44,370 nt of DNA, taken from assembly GCA_035500455.1 (NCBI GenBank), contig DATJXG010000436.1, forward strand, positions 1 through 44,370, read 5' to 3'. The notes under the pieces were generated by a model, which saw only the letters and a program-made list of their open reading frames with translations, did no database searches and was not told the DNA's origin. Source of the DNA: DATJXG01 sp035500455 (GTDB taxonomy: Bacteria > Acidobacteriota > Terriglobia > Terriglobales > Acidobacteriaceae). A program made the position numbers and the translations under genes. Shown here piece after piece: positions 32,930-41,647 of this stretch. Positions within the stretch are counted from its first letter, which is position 1. Every line of letters begins with the position of its first letter.

Positions 32930-33820
32930 ATGAGCCTGAGAAGCCAAGCCCGCACATCATATATTCGCGCCGCGGCCGCGCTGGGATTGGATGAGCTTGC
33001 GCTCTTCCTCAACTCGAAGCGGAGGCAGGCCGCCTGGGGGGTCGTGGTTGAGGTGCACGATACTCCTCCCGCGCTTGCCGGCCAATTCCGCAGCCAGTTG
33101 GAGTGGGTGGCTGAGCACTTCCGCATCGTCAACCTGGAAACATTCGCCGAACTGTGGAGCGCCCCAGCCGCTGCGCAGCGTGAAGGGAAGCCCTGGGCTC
33201 TGTTCACCTTCGACGACGGCCGCGAAAGCAACTATGAGGTCGGCGCGCCCCTGTTAGAGTCCTTTGGCGCCCGGGGCGTATTCTTCGTGGTACCGGCCTT
33301 TGTAGAGTGCCCGCAGGACGAGGCGTTCACCTTCTACCGATCCAATGTGAATCCCGAATCGAAGGTCGGAGACGAATTGCACGAGGATTGGAAGCCGATG
33401 AACCCCGGGCAGATCCGGGACCTGGCGGCGCGCGGTCACGCCATCGGCAATCACACGCTCTCGCATGCCAGACTGCTTGGCCTCTCGCGCGAGAATCTGG
33501 AACGCGAAATCGGCGAGAGCGCCCGCAAGATCGCCGCTTGGACGGACAAAGCCGTGGACGCTTTTGCCTGGACATTCTCCTGGGATTCGGTGGATCCGGC
33601 TGCCTGGGAGGTCATCCGGCGCTATCATCGCTTCTGCTTTACGCCTTGCGCGGGTGCGGTGGACGGAACGACCGACCAGCCCTCGTTGATTTGGAGGCGG
33701 GAGATCGAAGTACGATATTCACCGGCTGAGTTTCGTTTCTTCTATTCCGGCCTGGGAGATTTCGCCTGGGCGTCCCGCCGGCGAAAGTTGCGCAAGCTCC
33801 TGGGCGTAAACGGCGGGTGA
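32930..33820 (+). CDS. polysaccharide deacetylase (NodB/CE4 family)
   Basis: A 296-residue CE4-type protein. Motif 1 FTFDDGRES (92-100) gives the catalytic base and metal Asp pair; motif 2 GNHTLSH (173-179) gives the metal His pair H175/H179. No signal peptide is visible, so it may act in the cytosol on a lipid-linked or nucleotide sugar. The ATG at 32930 is 28 bp after the GNAT gene; the frame is open further upstream inside that gene. With the GNAT-like gene it could deacetylate an amino sugar before re-acylation. Confidence 0.86.
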   Translation: MSLRSQARTSYIRAAAALGLDELALFLNSKRRQAAWGVVVEVHDTPPALAGQFRSQLEWVAEHFRIVNLETFAELWSAPAAAQREGKPWALFTFDDGRESNYEVGAPLLESFGARGVFFVVPAFVECPQDEAFTFYRSNVNPESKVGDELHEDWKPMNPGQIRDLAARGHAIGNHTLSHARLLGLSRENLEREIGESARKIAAWTDKAVDAFAWTFSWDSVDPAAWEVIRRYHRFCFTPCAGAVDGTTDQPSLIWRREIEVRYSPAEFRFFYSGLGDFAWASRRRKLRKLLGVNGG

Positions 33821-33864
33821 CGCTGCGGAGATTTCTTCCGGATGCCAGACGCTACAAGTAAATC

Positions 33865-35079
33865 ATGCATCTGTTGATCAATGCCCTCGCCGCCAGCGCG
33901 GGCGGTGGACTCACCTACGTTCGCAATGTAGCGCCGCAACTGGCCGCCAGAGACGGCCTGCAGACATCGATCCTCCTGCGCCCGGCTTTACGGCGGGAAC
34001 TGGGAGACTACCGGAATGTCACTTACATCGAACGCGAGCCTCCGGGCGGGGCTGGGCGGCGATTCTGGTATGAGCAATCGATGCTGCCCGGCCTGATTCG
34101 CAGGATCGGCGCCGACGTTCTGCTCTCCGCCGGGAATTTCGCACTTCGCCGGTCTCCTGTGCCGCAGATCTTGCTCAGCGGCAACTCCCTCTACACTTCC
34201 GGGGATTTTCTGCGCGATCTTGGCGAGCGCCGTGATTACATGCTGTGGCTGGACACAAAAATCAAGGGAGTGTTCGCCCGCAGGTCAGTTGGCTGGGCGG
34301 ACGTGACCGTGGCGCCAAGCGCGTCATTCGCCGACCAATTAAAGCGCTGGGCGCGCGGACATGTAATCTCGATCCACCACGGCTTCGACCGCGGTGCGTT
34401 CTTTTCTGAAAACATTCCGCTGGATGCGGCAATCGCCGCCAAACTTGGACCCTCCGACGGCGCGTTGCGGCTCCTGCTGGTGAGCCACTACAACTACTAT
34501 CGCAACTTTGAAACCCTGTTGCGCGCTCTTCCACTGTTGCAGCCGTTGCCGGGGGGCCGTAAAGCAAAAGTCGTTTTCACCTGCACCTTGCGCACCGAGG
34601 ACAACCCCGGTTCCTTTCATGCTGAAAACGCCGCGGCATTGCTCGAGCAGCTCGGAATCGCTGCAGACGTCGTGCAGCTTGGCGCCGTTCCCTACCGGCA
34701 ATTGCATCACGTCTATGCCGCTTGCGACCTCTACGTTACGCCCGCTTACACCGAAACCTTCGCCCATCACGTGGTAGAGGCTATGGCCAGCGGCCTGCCG
34801 GTGATCGCCGCCGATATCCCGATCCATCGGGAAATCTGCGGCGAGGCGGCGATGTATTTTCCGCGCTTCTCGCCCGAAGTCCTGGCTGGCGCGGTCGCGG
34901 AGATCGCGGCCTCGCCCGAGCGCATGCGGAAAATGTCCAGTCAGGGAAAGCAAGAGGCGCTTCGCTTCAGTTGGGCGCAGCATGTGGAACAGATTGTCGC
35001 CTTGGCCCACGCCATCAGAAAGCAGGGTGCGAAACAGGGAGACAGCCCATTTCTTGCATCTAAATCCCCAGCAGGGTGA
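33865..35079 (+). CDS. glycosyltransferase, GT4 family
   Basis: A 404-residue GT-B enzyme. Acceptor-side loop SAGGGLTYVRN at the N-terminus and donor motif YVTPAYTETFAHHVVEAMAS with an intact E-x7-E, followed by GLPVIAADIPIHREICG. It begins 44 bp after the deacetylase gene and closes the acyl module. The sugar that it transfers is unknown; by position it may be the one that receives the special acyl group. Confidence 0.88.
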   Translation: MHLLINALAASAGGGLTYVRNVAPQLAARDGLQTSILLRPALRRELGDYRNVTYIEREPPGGAGRRFWYEQSMLPGLIRRIGADVLLSAGNFALRRSPVPQILLSGNSLYTSGDFLRDLGERRDYMLWLDTKIKGVFARRSVGWADVTVAPSASFADQLKRWARGHVISIHHGFDRGAFFSENIPLDAAIAAKLGPSDGALRLLLVSHYNYYRNFETLLRALPLLQPLPGGRKAKVVFTCTLRTEDNPGSFHAENAAALLEQLGIAADVVQLGAVPYRQLHHVYAACDLYVTPAYTETFAHHVVEAMASGLPVIAADIPIHREICGEAAMYFPRFSPEVLAGAVAEIAASPERMRKMSSQGKQEALRFSWAQHVEQIVALAHAIRKQGAKQGDSPFLASKSPAG

Positions 35080-35156
35080 ACCTTGTTCCGGCTCGCAAAC
35101 CCCATGCCGCACCTTCAAATTCAAGAAAAAAGAACCCATCAGTTCAGGAGAAGATC

Positions 35157-37592
35157 ATGCCGCATCTAAACCGCCACTCTGTTTCCTTGTGCATTCTGCT
35201 GCTGGCCATGGCGGGTTTGCACGCCCGGGGCCAGGGAGTGCCGGCAAAATCAGGGCCGGACCAGGTCCGGGAGCAGGCGCAACGGGCGGAAGCTGTGCGG
35301 GCGAGCGGCTACCAGATCAAATACACCACAGACTTCGATTGGCTGTCCGCGCCCTCGACCGATCTCTCGTCTCCCGGCGCGAAAACGGTGAGCCTGGACT
35401 CCTGTCCTCCGGCGGTGAATGGCAACGAGCTGGAATATTGGGTTTACATCTCCGACGCCGGTACTCCGGAAGCGGTCAAAGTGACGGGCGGGACCTGCGC
35501 CGGCGATGGCAAGCCTGGAACGCTGCAGTTCACGACGACAAATGCGCACAGCGCGGGCTACACCATCGGCAGCGCCTCCAGCGGGCTGCAGGAGGCATCG
35601 ATCGCGGCACGGGTGCAACCGCCCGAACACCAGATTCGGCCTCAATCCGGGCGCGTGGTCGTGCCGCCCGGCACGGAACTGCAGATCTACGCCCGGGCCT
35701 CGCTTCGCACTTCCTACCAGACCGTGGATTTCAGCGGCGCATCGTTCAATTGCTATGCAGCCGACACCTGCATTTTCGTAGGCGACCCCAAGAGTTCGCT
35801 GGTTACCAGGGAGGTCACCCTGTTGAATCCCAGCGGCCGCCCCATGGTTCCCGACAATACTCAGCCCATGATCCAGGTGAATGGGCAGATCACCCGCATC
35901 ATGAACGTCTCCACCCGGTTTGCCAGAACCAGGGGAACGTTCGGCGCCTACGTGCAGGCGGATGACGACCAGGGTTTCCTCCTCGACGGGCTGGATAGCG
36001 GATATTCGGGAATACGTTGCGACGACACCTTTTGCGGCTCCTACGTGACTGCTCCCGGCCCGTTCAACACCTGGTCGGCAGTGGGCTGGCTGAAGAACTT
36101 GAACATCACGGCCGGATGCCACGGAAACGGCGTGGATTGGCAAAGCGGCAACACCCTCCATATTTCCGACAGCGTCATCCAGGGCTACCAGCAATTTGGC
36201 GTGCGTACGGGAGTGAGGCGCGGCGGATACGGCGGCACCGAACTCGACAATGTCTATACCGAGGAAGGCCGCGCCTGCGGGATCGCGCAAAAAGGAGCGG
36301 CTGGAGTCATTGCACAAGGCGGTATGCTGACCATTCGCAGTGATCGCATGACCGAAGGGCAACTTCCCCAGTTCCAGCAGCTCGGTTCGACTTTCTACCA
36401 CTATTTCATTGTGGCCAGCCACGCCGTCTTCGGAGACTCTATGCCGCTGGCGGCGGGATTCGCCAGAACCGACGGCACCACCCCGGTCGAGGTCACCTGG
36501 CCGGTGATTGCCGGAATTACCGGCGCTGGAAGATACAAAGTTCTTCGCCTGACCTGGGACGGCAAGGGCGACAAGCCCGCGCCCTTGGGAACAGGGGATT
36601 GGTTGGTTGGAACCGTGGACCCCGCAACTTGCGGCCCCGCGCGGTGCACTTTCAAGGACACGCACGCAGCGCCCACTCGCTATACCAGCGTAGACACCTT
36701 CGGCGGCGGGACGGCGTATTTCCCAGCCCTGGATTTCTGGCCTGGTCATATCATTCTGGCCTCGGGCCACGACACTATTGCTTTGGGCGCGCCGGCAAAG
36801 CTGATTACCGACATGCTGCCCGATCAGGGGATCGTGTCGGTCGGGCGTTGGGTGGATGGTCCAATCGTTTACGCCGAGACCTGCCAGGCTCCTGGAGTCA
36901 TCGCTATGGGTCCAACCCTGAATCCGCCCATCCTGTGCGACGACCCCGGCCACGTCACTCTCGGCCTGAAGCGGGGATTCCTCCTGCAAAGTCAGGCCCT
37001 GCATGGGAGCCGTCCAAACTCGAAAGGCAGGCTGAATTTCATGAGCATGGGCGGCGGCCCCTGGCCCATGATCACCTGGGAGGACTCCGACCCGGTCAAA
37101 ACCGTCACCGACCCCTGGTACCGCCCTCTCGCCGGCGAAGCCGATTCCGACAGCGGAATGGCCGCGACCGGTGTGCAATACACGCGGGCCAACCTCGGAA
37201 TCCGTAGCTATATCGGCGCGCTGCCGGATAAGGACAACTGGAAAGAACAGCTCACGGCGAAGCAGAAAACATTCGCGGTTCCGGTGGACATTAGCGAAGG
37301 GAACACTCTCACCCTCGGCGCCGGATCGCCCCTCGCCCAGATGAAAATGTTCAGCGTGAAAGCACCGGAAGGGACCGCCCCGCCGCAGAGCTGCCGTGAC
37401 GTCGTTGCCAGGGCCGTCGGCTTGACTCCTGCAGATGTGGTCACCGGAATCAGCCCGCCATCGGCCCTGGGTAGCGTGTCGCTGAACGCTTACTCCAGCG
37501 CCAAAGATGCGGTTACGCTACATTTCTGCAATCCCAGCTCCGCAAGCGCCCGTTTGCCGGCCGGGAATTACACTTTCCTCGCCGTGCATTGA
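35157..37592 (+). CDS. large secreted, probably beta-helical surface protein
   Basis: 811 residues with a signal peptide (MPHLNRHSVSLCILLLAMAG, cleavage after about residue 25). Start chosen at ATG 35157, with AGGAG 6 nt upstream; the frame extends to 35076 without a better signal. The region from about 200 to 420 is rich in short beta-strand repeats with Asn/Asp turns (NGVDWQSGNTLHISDSVIQG), as in right-handed beta-helix proteins such as polysaccharide lyases and hydrolases, and contains several Cys, consistent with disulphides. The C-terminal 100 residues look like a separate small domain (SCRDVVARAVGLTPADVVTG). Family not firmly recognised; a glycan lyase/hydrolase or glycan-binding surface protein is the best guess. 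Confidence 0.72.
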   Translation: MPHLNRHSVSLCILLLAMAGLHARGQGVPAKSGPDQVREQAQRAEAVRASGYQIKYTTDFDWLSAPSTDLSSPGAKTVSLDSCPPAVNGNELEYWVYISDAGTPEAVKVTGGTCAGDGKPGTLQFTTTNAHSAGYTIGSASSGLQEASIAARVQPPEHQIRPQSGRVVVPPGTELQIYARASLRTSYQTVDFSGASFNCYAADTCIFVGDPKSSLVTREVTLLNPSGRPMVPDNTQPMIQVNGQITRIMNVSTRFARTRGTFGAYVQADDDQGFLLDGLDSGYSGIRCDDTFCGSYVTAPGPFNTWSAVGWLKNLNITAGCHGNGVDWQSGNTLHISDSVIQGYQQFGVRTGVRRGGYGGTELDNVYTEEGRACGIAQKGAAGVIAQGGMLTIRSDRMTEGQLPQFQQLGSTFYHYFIVASHAVFGDSMPLAAGFARTDGTTPVEVTWPVIAGITGAGRYKVLRLTWDGKGDKPAPLGTGDWLVGTVDPATCGPARCTFKDTHAAPTRYTSVDTFGGGTAYFPALDFWPGHIILASGHDTIALGAPAKLITDMLPDQGIVSVGRWVDGPIVYAETCQAPGVIAMGPTLNPPILCDDPGHVTLGLKRGFLLQSQALHGSRPNSKGRLNFMSMGGGPWPMITWEDSDPVKTVTDPWYRPLAGEADSDSGMAATGVQYTRANLGIRSYIGALPDKDNWKEQLTAKQKTFAVPVDISEGNTLTLGAGSPLAQMKMFSVKAPEGTAPPQSCRDVVARAVGLTPADVVTGISPPSALGSVSLNAYSSAKDAVTLHFCNPSSASARLPAGNYTFLAVH

Positions 37593-37615
37593 TTTCCGGT
37601 CCCGCGCCGATTTTG

Positions 37616-37631
37616 GCACTTTCGGCAGTGC
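37616..37631 (+). terminator. weak hairpin after the secreted protein gene
   Basis: GCACT and AGTGC pair around a TTCGGC loop, 23 nt past the stop codon. The stem is only 5 bp and no T-run follows, so this is a weak terminator candidate. Confidence 0.25.
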
Positions 37632-37689
37632 TGGAACCTGATCTCTAAGGAGGGTCGGCTAGCCTCCGGTAGTATGATTGAAGTCACCC

Positions 37690-38640
37690 ATGGAGAAGCT
37701 CGAAGAGGCTTCGGAACCGCAGATTTCGCGGTCGGCGGCGCCCCTGCCGGTGAGCGTCATCATTCCCGTGCGGAATGAGGCGCGGAACCTTCCCCGTTGC
37801 CTGGAATCCTTGCGCGAGGCAGGCGAAGTCTATGTCATTGACTCGCAAAGCACCGACAGCACTGCCGAAATAGCTCGATCCTTCGGCGCGAAAGTTGTGC
37901 AGTTCCACTACCACGGCGGCTGGCCGAAGAAGCGGCAGTGGGCCATGGACACTCTTCCCTTTGCCTACGATTGGATTCTCCTGATCGATGCGGACGAAGC
38001 CATGATCCCCGAACTCGCGGGAGAAATCCGCCAGGCGGTTAAGGACCCGACCTTCACCGGCTACTACATCCGGCTGCAGAACTATTTCCTGGGACGTCCC
38101 CTGCGGCACAGCGCCGCCAGCTTCTACAAGCTTTCCCTGTTTCGCCAGGGAAAAGGGCGCTTCGAGTGCCGACTGAAGGATCAGGACAGTTCCATGGCGG
38201 ACATGGAAGTGCACGAGCACGTCATCGTCGATGGCGCCACCGCCAAATTGAAGAATCCGCTGCTGCATCACAACGTTGATTCCCTCTCGCGATACATTCG
38301 CAAGCACGACGAATATTCCAACTGGGATGCGCGTGTGTGGCAGCAGGTGGAGGCGGGCTCGGGAGACTTACCGCCTGCCCTCTTTGGAACCCAGGCCCAG
38401 CGCCGTCGCTGGCTGCGAAAGAAATTCCTCTCGGTGCCCGGTTCGCCGCTGGCTTATTTTCTCTACAAGTATGTTTTCTGCCTGGGCTTTCTCGACGGCG
38501 TTCCCGGCCTGATTTACTGCTGTTTTCATGGCGTGCAGTTCTTTCACATAAAAGCCAAGATGTATGAACTTCGCGTAAAACAGGAGACCGCGCCTGGCGA
38601 CATCAGTGACATCGGAAACCAGCCGCATGGCCCGGAATGA
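37690..38640 (+). CDS. glycosyltransferase, GT2 family (WaaE/KdtX-like)
   Basis: A 316-residue GT-A inverting transferase. N-terminal SVIIPVRNEARNLPRCLESL, short spacing to VIDSQSTDSTAEIA, and the metal motif LIDADEAM. The GWPKKRQWAMD segment and the long C-terminal part with SLSRYIRKHDEYSNWDA are typical of the WaaE/KdtX-like GT2 group. Start at ATG 37690 or TTG 37678; neither has a good Shine-Dalgarno. The stop overlaps the next gene by 14 bp. Confidence 0.87.
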   Translation: MEKLEEASEPQISRSAAPLPVSVIIPVRNEARNLPRCLESLREAGEVYVIDSQSTDSTAEIARSFGAKVVQFHYHGGWPKKRQWAMDTLPFAYDWILLIDADEAMIPELAGEIRQAVKDPTFTGYYIRLQNYFLGRPLRHSAASFYKLSLFRQGKGRFECRLKDQDSSMADMEVHEHVIVDGATAKLKNPLLHHNVDSLSRYIRKHDEYSNWDARVWQQVEAGSGDLPPALFGTQAQRRRWLRKKFLSVPGSPLAYFLYKYVFCLGFLDGVPGLIYCCFHGVQFFHIKAKMYELRVKQETAPGDISDIGNQPHGPE

Positions 38641-39352
38641 TCTTTGCCCGGATGCGGTTGCTTACCACGGGCAACTGGCCGGCGACTGGGAGCGGCGTTA
38701 TCGCAAACGCTCCTTCCAGGCACGGGTAGCCGTGCTCGAGGAATGCTGCCGGGGGAGAACCCTTCGAGGAAACTGGCTGGACGCCGGCTGCGGCTCAGGC
38801 TTCCTCTCCCGCTGGCTGGCGCAACGCGGCTGCCGCGTTACAGGCGTGGATGCCGCCCCGGAAATGGTTGAGGTCTCGATGAATCTGGCCGCGGCGGACG
38901 CGAACTGCGAACGCCTCAGCTTCCGCCAAGTGGAGACCATCGCGCGCCTGCCTTTCGCGGCGGAAGAGTTCAGCGGGATCCTCTGTTCGAGTGTGCTGGA
39001 GTATTTGCCCGATCCGCAGGCATGCCTGCTGGAATTTTTTCGCGTTCTCAAGCCCGCGGGGCTATTGCTGGTCTCGGTTCCAAATGCGCTTTCGGTAGTG
39101 AGGCAGGCGCAGATTGTATGCCATCGTTTAGGCAAGACCTTCGGCCAAAGCTGGATAAAGTTTCTGGACTACTCGCTGAACCAATATCGCGCGCCCGAGT
39201 TCGCCGACGTCTTACAGAGCTGCGGCTTCTCGCCCGCTGCGCCTCTGCCGTTCGGAGGCCCTCTGCCGGCCGCGATTCAACGCCGGAAATGGGGTGGGCC
39301 GCTGTTAATGTTCGCCGCCGAAAAGAATGTGCCGGGAGCCATTTCGCGATGA
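38627..39352 (+). CDS. class I SAM-dependent methyltransferase
   Basis: A 241-residue methyltransferase with motif I NWLDAGCGSGFLSRWLA, acidic strand 2 in VTGVDAAPEMVEVS, and SGILCSSVLEYLPDPQACL as motif II/III. The ATG at 38627 overlaps the GT2 gene by 14 bp and the stop overlaps the next start (ATGA). Probably methylates a sugar or a lipid intermediate of the polymer; the substrate is not determinable. Confidence 0.86.
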   Translation: MARNDLCPDAVAYHGQLAGDWERRYRKRSFQARVAVLEECCRGRTLRGNWLDAGCGSGFLSRWLAQRGCRVTGVDAAPEMVEVSMNLAAADANCERLSFRQVETIARLPFAAEEFSGILCSSVLEYLPDPQACLLEFFRVLKPAGLLLVSVPNALSVVRQAQIVCHRLGKTFGQSWIKFLDYSLNQYRAPEFADVLQSCGFSPAAPLPFGGPLPAAIQRRKWGGPLLMFAAEKNVPGAISR

Positions 39353-41565
39353 AGCAAGTTCTGCAGGATGCCCGCAGCGGCGAAGTTCAGGTGGCGGAAG
39401 TTCCTGCACCCCGCCTGCTCCCCGGCTGCGTAGTGGTGCGGATCGGGGCGTCGCTGGTTTCCGCCGGCACCGAGCGCGCTTCCTCCGAATTCGCCAGCAA
39501 GAACCTCATGGCCAAGGCGAAGGCGCGTCCCGACCTGGTGCGCGAGGTCATCAACAAAATCCGCCGCGACGGACTCTTCTCCGCCGTCAGCGCTGTGCGC
39601 AGCCGTCTCGATCAGCCCAGCGCGCTGGGCTACAGCAGCGCCGGCACGATCATCGAAGTTGCGGATGATGTCGCCGATCTCAGCGTCGGCGACCGCGTCG
39701 CCTGCGCCGGAGCGGGCTATGCCGTACACGCCGAGTTCGCCTGCGTGCCTCGGCTGCTTACCGCCAGAATTTCCGCGCACTCCGCCGTCAGTTTCGAGGA
39801 AGCCGCCTTCACCACCGTGGGCGCGGTCGCAATGCACGGCGTGCGCACCGCCGATGCCAAGCTCGGCGAGGTTGTGGCGGTCATCGGCCTGGGCCTGCTC
39901 GGGCAATTGACGGTGCAGATCCTGAAGGCCGCCGGCTGCCGCGTGCTGGGCATGGACCTGGTCCCCGACCGCGCGGAACTGGCAGCTCGTCACGGCGCCG
40001 ACGGCGTAAGCATTTCCGCCTCCGCATTCCGCGAGCTCTGCCAGCAGCACAGTGCCGGACACGGGATCGATGCCGTCGTCATCACCGCCGAAACCGCCAG
40101 CAACGACCCGGTGAATCTCGCCGCCGAAGTCGCCCGCGAACGCGCCGTCATCGCGGCCGTGGGCACCGTCGGTATGGAGCTGCAGCGCCGGCTCTACTAC
40201 GGCAAAGAGCTGGACTTCCGCGTTTCCCGCTCCTACGGCCCCGGCCGCTACGACGCCGCCTACGAGCAGAAAGGCCGCGACTACCCCATCGGCTACGTGC
40301 GCTGGACCGAAACCCGCAACATGGAAGCCTTCTTGCAACTGCTGGCCGAGCGCAAGCTCGACGTTCATGCCCTGATCACTCACCGTTTTCCCGTGGAGCA
40401 TGCCGCCGACGCCTACGACTTGATCACTGGAAAAACCGGCGAACCTTCGCTTGGCGTTCTCATCACCTACTCCGAGGAAGCCGAGGCGCGAGGCTACATC
40501 GAGCTTGCTCCGCGCGCGGAATCCGCCACCGCCAAGTCGAAATCGCTGGCCATCGGCGTTCTTGGAGCGGGCAGCTTTGCCACCAGCACATTGCTGCCGG
40601 CGATCAAGAAAGTCGGTGGCGTGGAACTGGTCGCCATTTGCGCCGCCAACGGATCCCATGCCCGGCACGCCGCCGAAAAATTCGGATTTCGCTACTGCGC
40701 CACCGGCGAAGAGAAAATCCTCACCGATCCCGCCGTCAATACCGTGGTGATCGCCACCCGCCACAATCTGCATGCCCGCCAGGTTCTTGCCGCGCTCGCC
40801 TCCGGCAAGCACGTTTTTTGCGAGAAGCCTCTCTGCCTTACCGAGGAAGAGCTGGCGGAAATCGTCCGCAGCTACTCGGAGGATGTCCCCGCAAGCCCGC
40901 TGTTGACGGTGGGATTCAACCGCCGCTTCGCTCCCATGGCGCAAAAGCTGAAGGCCTTCACCGGCGCGATCTTGGAGCCGCTCTCGGTTCAATACCGGGT
41001 CAACGCCGGCCCGCTTCCTCCCGACCACTGGCTCAACGATCCCGAGCAGGGCGGAGGCCGCATCCTGGGCGAGGTCTGCCACTTCGTGGACTTCCTGATC
41101 TTCTTGACCGGTTCGCAACCCGTGGAAGTTCACACCCGTAGCCTTGCCATGTCTCCGGGGGAAAACGTCGCCATCTCGCTGCAGTTCGCCAACGGTTCGC
41201 TCGGCACCATCAGTTATCTCGCCAACGGTGACCGTTCCTTCTCAAAAGAAAGAATCGAGGTTTTTGGCGGAGGCGCGGCGGCGGTGCTGGAAGATTTTCG
41301 CTGCCTGGAACTGGTTCGCCATGGCCGCAAACAGGTGATTCAGTCGAGGCTGCGCCAGGACAAAGGACATCAGGGAGAGTGGGAAGCTCTGGCCCAAGCC
41401 GTGCGCAAAGGGGAGACTCACATTCCTTTCCCCGAGATTGTCGCGGCCACGCTGGCGACGCTGCGCGCTCTCGAATCCCGTTCCATGGGGCAGTCCAGGC
41501 CTGTGGATGCCGCGCAGTTCATTCACCACCACGCGGCCGCGCGTTCGGGCCGGCCTGGGGAATGA
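39349..41565 (+). CDS. bi-domain oxidoreductase: MDR alcohol dehydrogenase fused to Gfo/Idh/MocA
   Basis: A 738-residue fusion. Residues 1-about 385 are a zinc-type medium-chain dehydrogenase-like domain (VGDRVACAGAGYAVHAEF, cofactor loop GLGLLG near 180). Residues about 400-738 are a Gfo/Idh/MocA oxidoreductase (IGVLGAGSFATSTLLP near 402, EKPLCLTEEEL). This fused architecture is known from polysaccharide loci, usually next to heparinase II/III-like genes, as here. Two redox domains in one chain suggest linked oxidation and reduction, for example epimerisation through a keto sugar; this is inference. The ATG at 39349 overlaps the preceding stop; the frame extends upstream but only within the methyltransferase gene. 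Confidence 0.9.
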   Translation: MKQVLQDARSGEVQVAEVPAPRLLPGCVVVRIGASLVSAGTERASSEFASKNLMAKAKARPDLVREVINKIRRDGLFSAVSAVRSRLDQPSALGYSSAGTIIEVADDVADLSVGDRVACAGAGYAVHAEFACVPRLLTARISAHSAVSFEEAAFTTVGAVAMHGVRTADAKLGEVVAVIGLGLLGQLTVQILKAAGCRVLGMDLVPDRAELAARHGADGVSISASAFRELCQQHSAGHGIDAVVITAETASNDPVNLAAEVARERAVIAAVGTVGMELQRRLYYGKELDFRVSRSYGPGRYDAAYEQKGRDYPIGYVRWTETRNMEAFLQLLAERKLDVHALITHRFPVEHAADAYDLITGKTGEPSLGVLITYSEEAEARGYIELAPRAESATAKSKSLAIGVLGAGSFATSTLLPAIKKVGGVELVAICAANGSHARHAAEKFGFRYCATGEEKILTDPAVNTVVIATRHNLHARQVLAALASGKHVFCEKPLCLTEEELAEIVRSYSEDVPASPLLTVGFNRRFAPMAQKLKAFTGAILEPLSVQYRVNAGPLPPDHWLNDPEQGGGRILGEVCHFVDFLIFLTGSQPVEVHTRSLAMSPGENVAISLQFANGSLGTISYLANGDRSFSKERIEVFGGGAAAVLEDFRCLELVRHGRKQVIQSRLRQDKGHQGEWEALAQAVRKGETHIPFPEIVAATLATLRALESRSMGQSRPVDAAQFIHHHAAARSGRPGE

Positions 41566-41647
41566 CTGCTCCCGGCGGAACCGAAGCCGGCTCCCCGCCT
41601 ATGACTCCCACTCCACGAACCAACCTCGGTCAGAAGAGCGCAGCACA

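Noticed and set aside
35250..37178. Long antisense open frame (642 codons) opposite the secreted protein gene
   Set aside because: The plus-strand protein has a signal peptide and a strong ribosome binding site; the antisense frame shows no motif and is the kind of mirror frame expected in high-GC genes.
37647..37653. AAGGAGG, a strong Shine-Dalgarno look-alike upstream of the GT2 gene
   Set aside because: No start codon lies within a usable distance; the GT2 start is 36 nt downstream. It also pairs with CCTCC at 37663-37667, so it may just be part of a weak hairpin.
39277..41133. Long antisense open frame (618 codons) opposite the bi-domain oxidoreductase
   Set aside because: The plus strand encodes two clear oxidoreductase domains; the antisense product is Gly/Ala/Val/His-rich without recognisable motifs.
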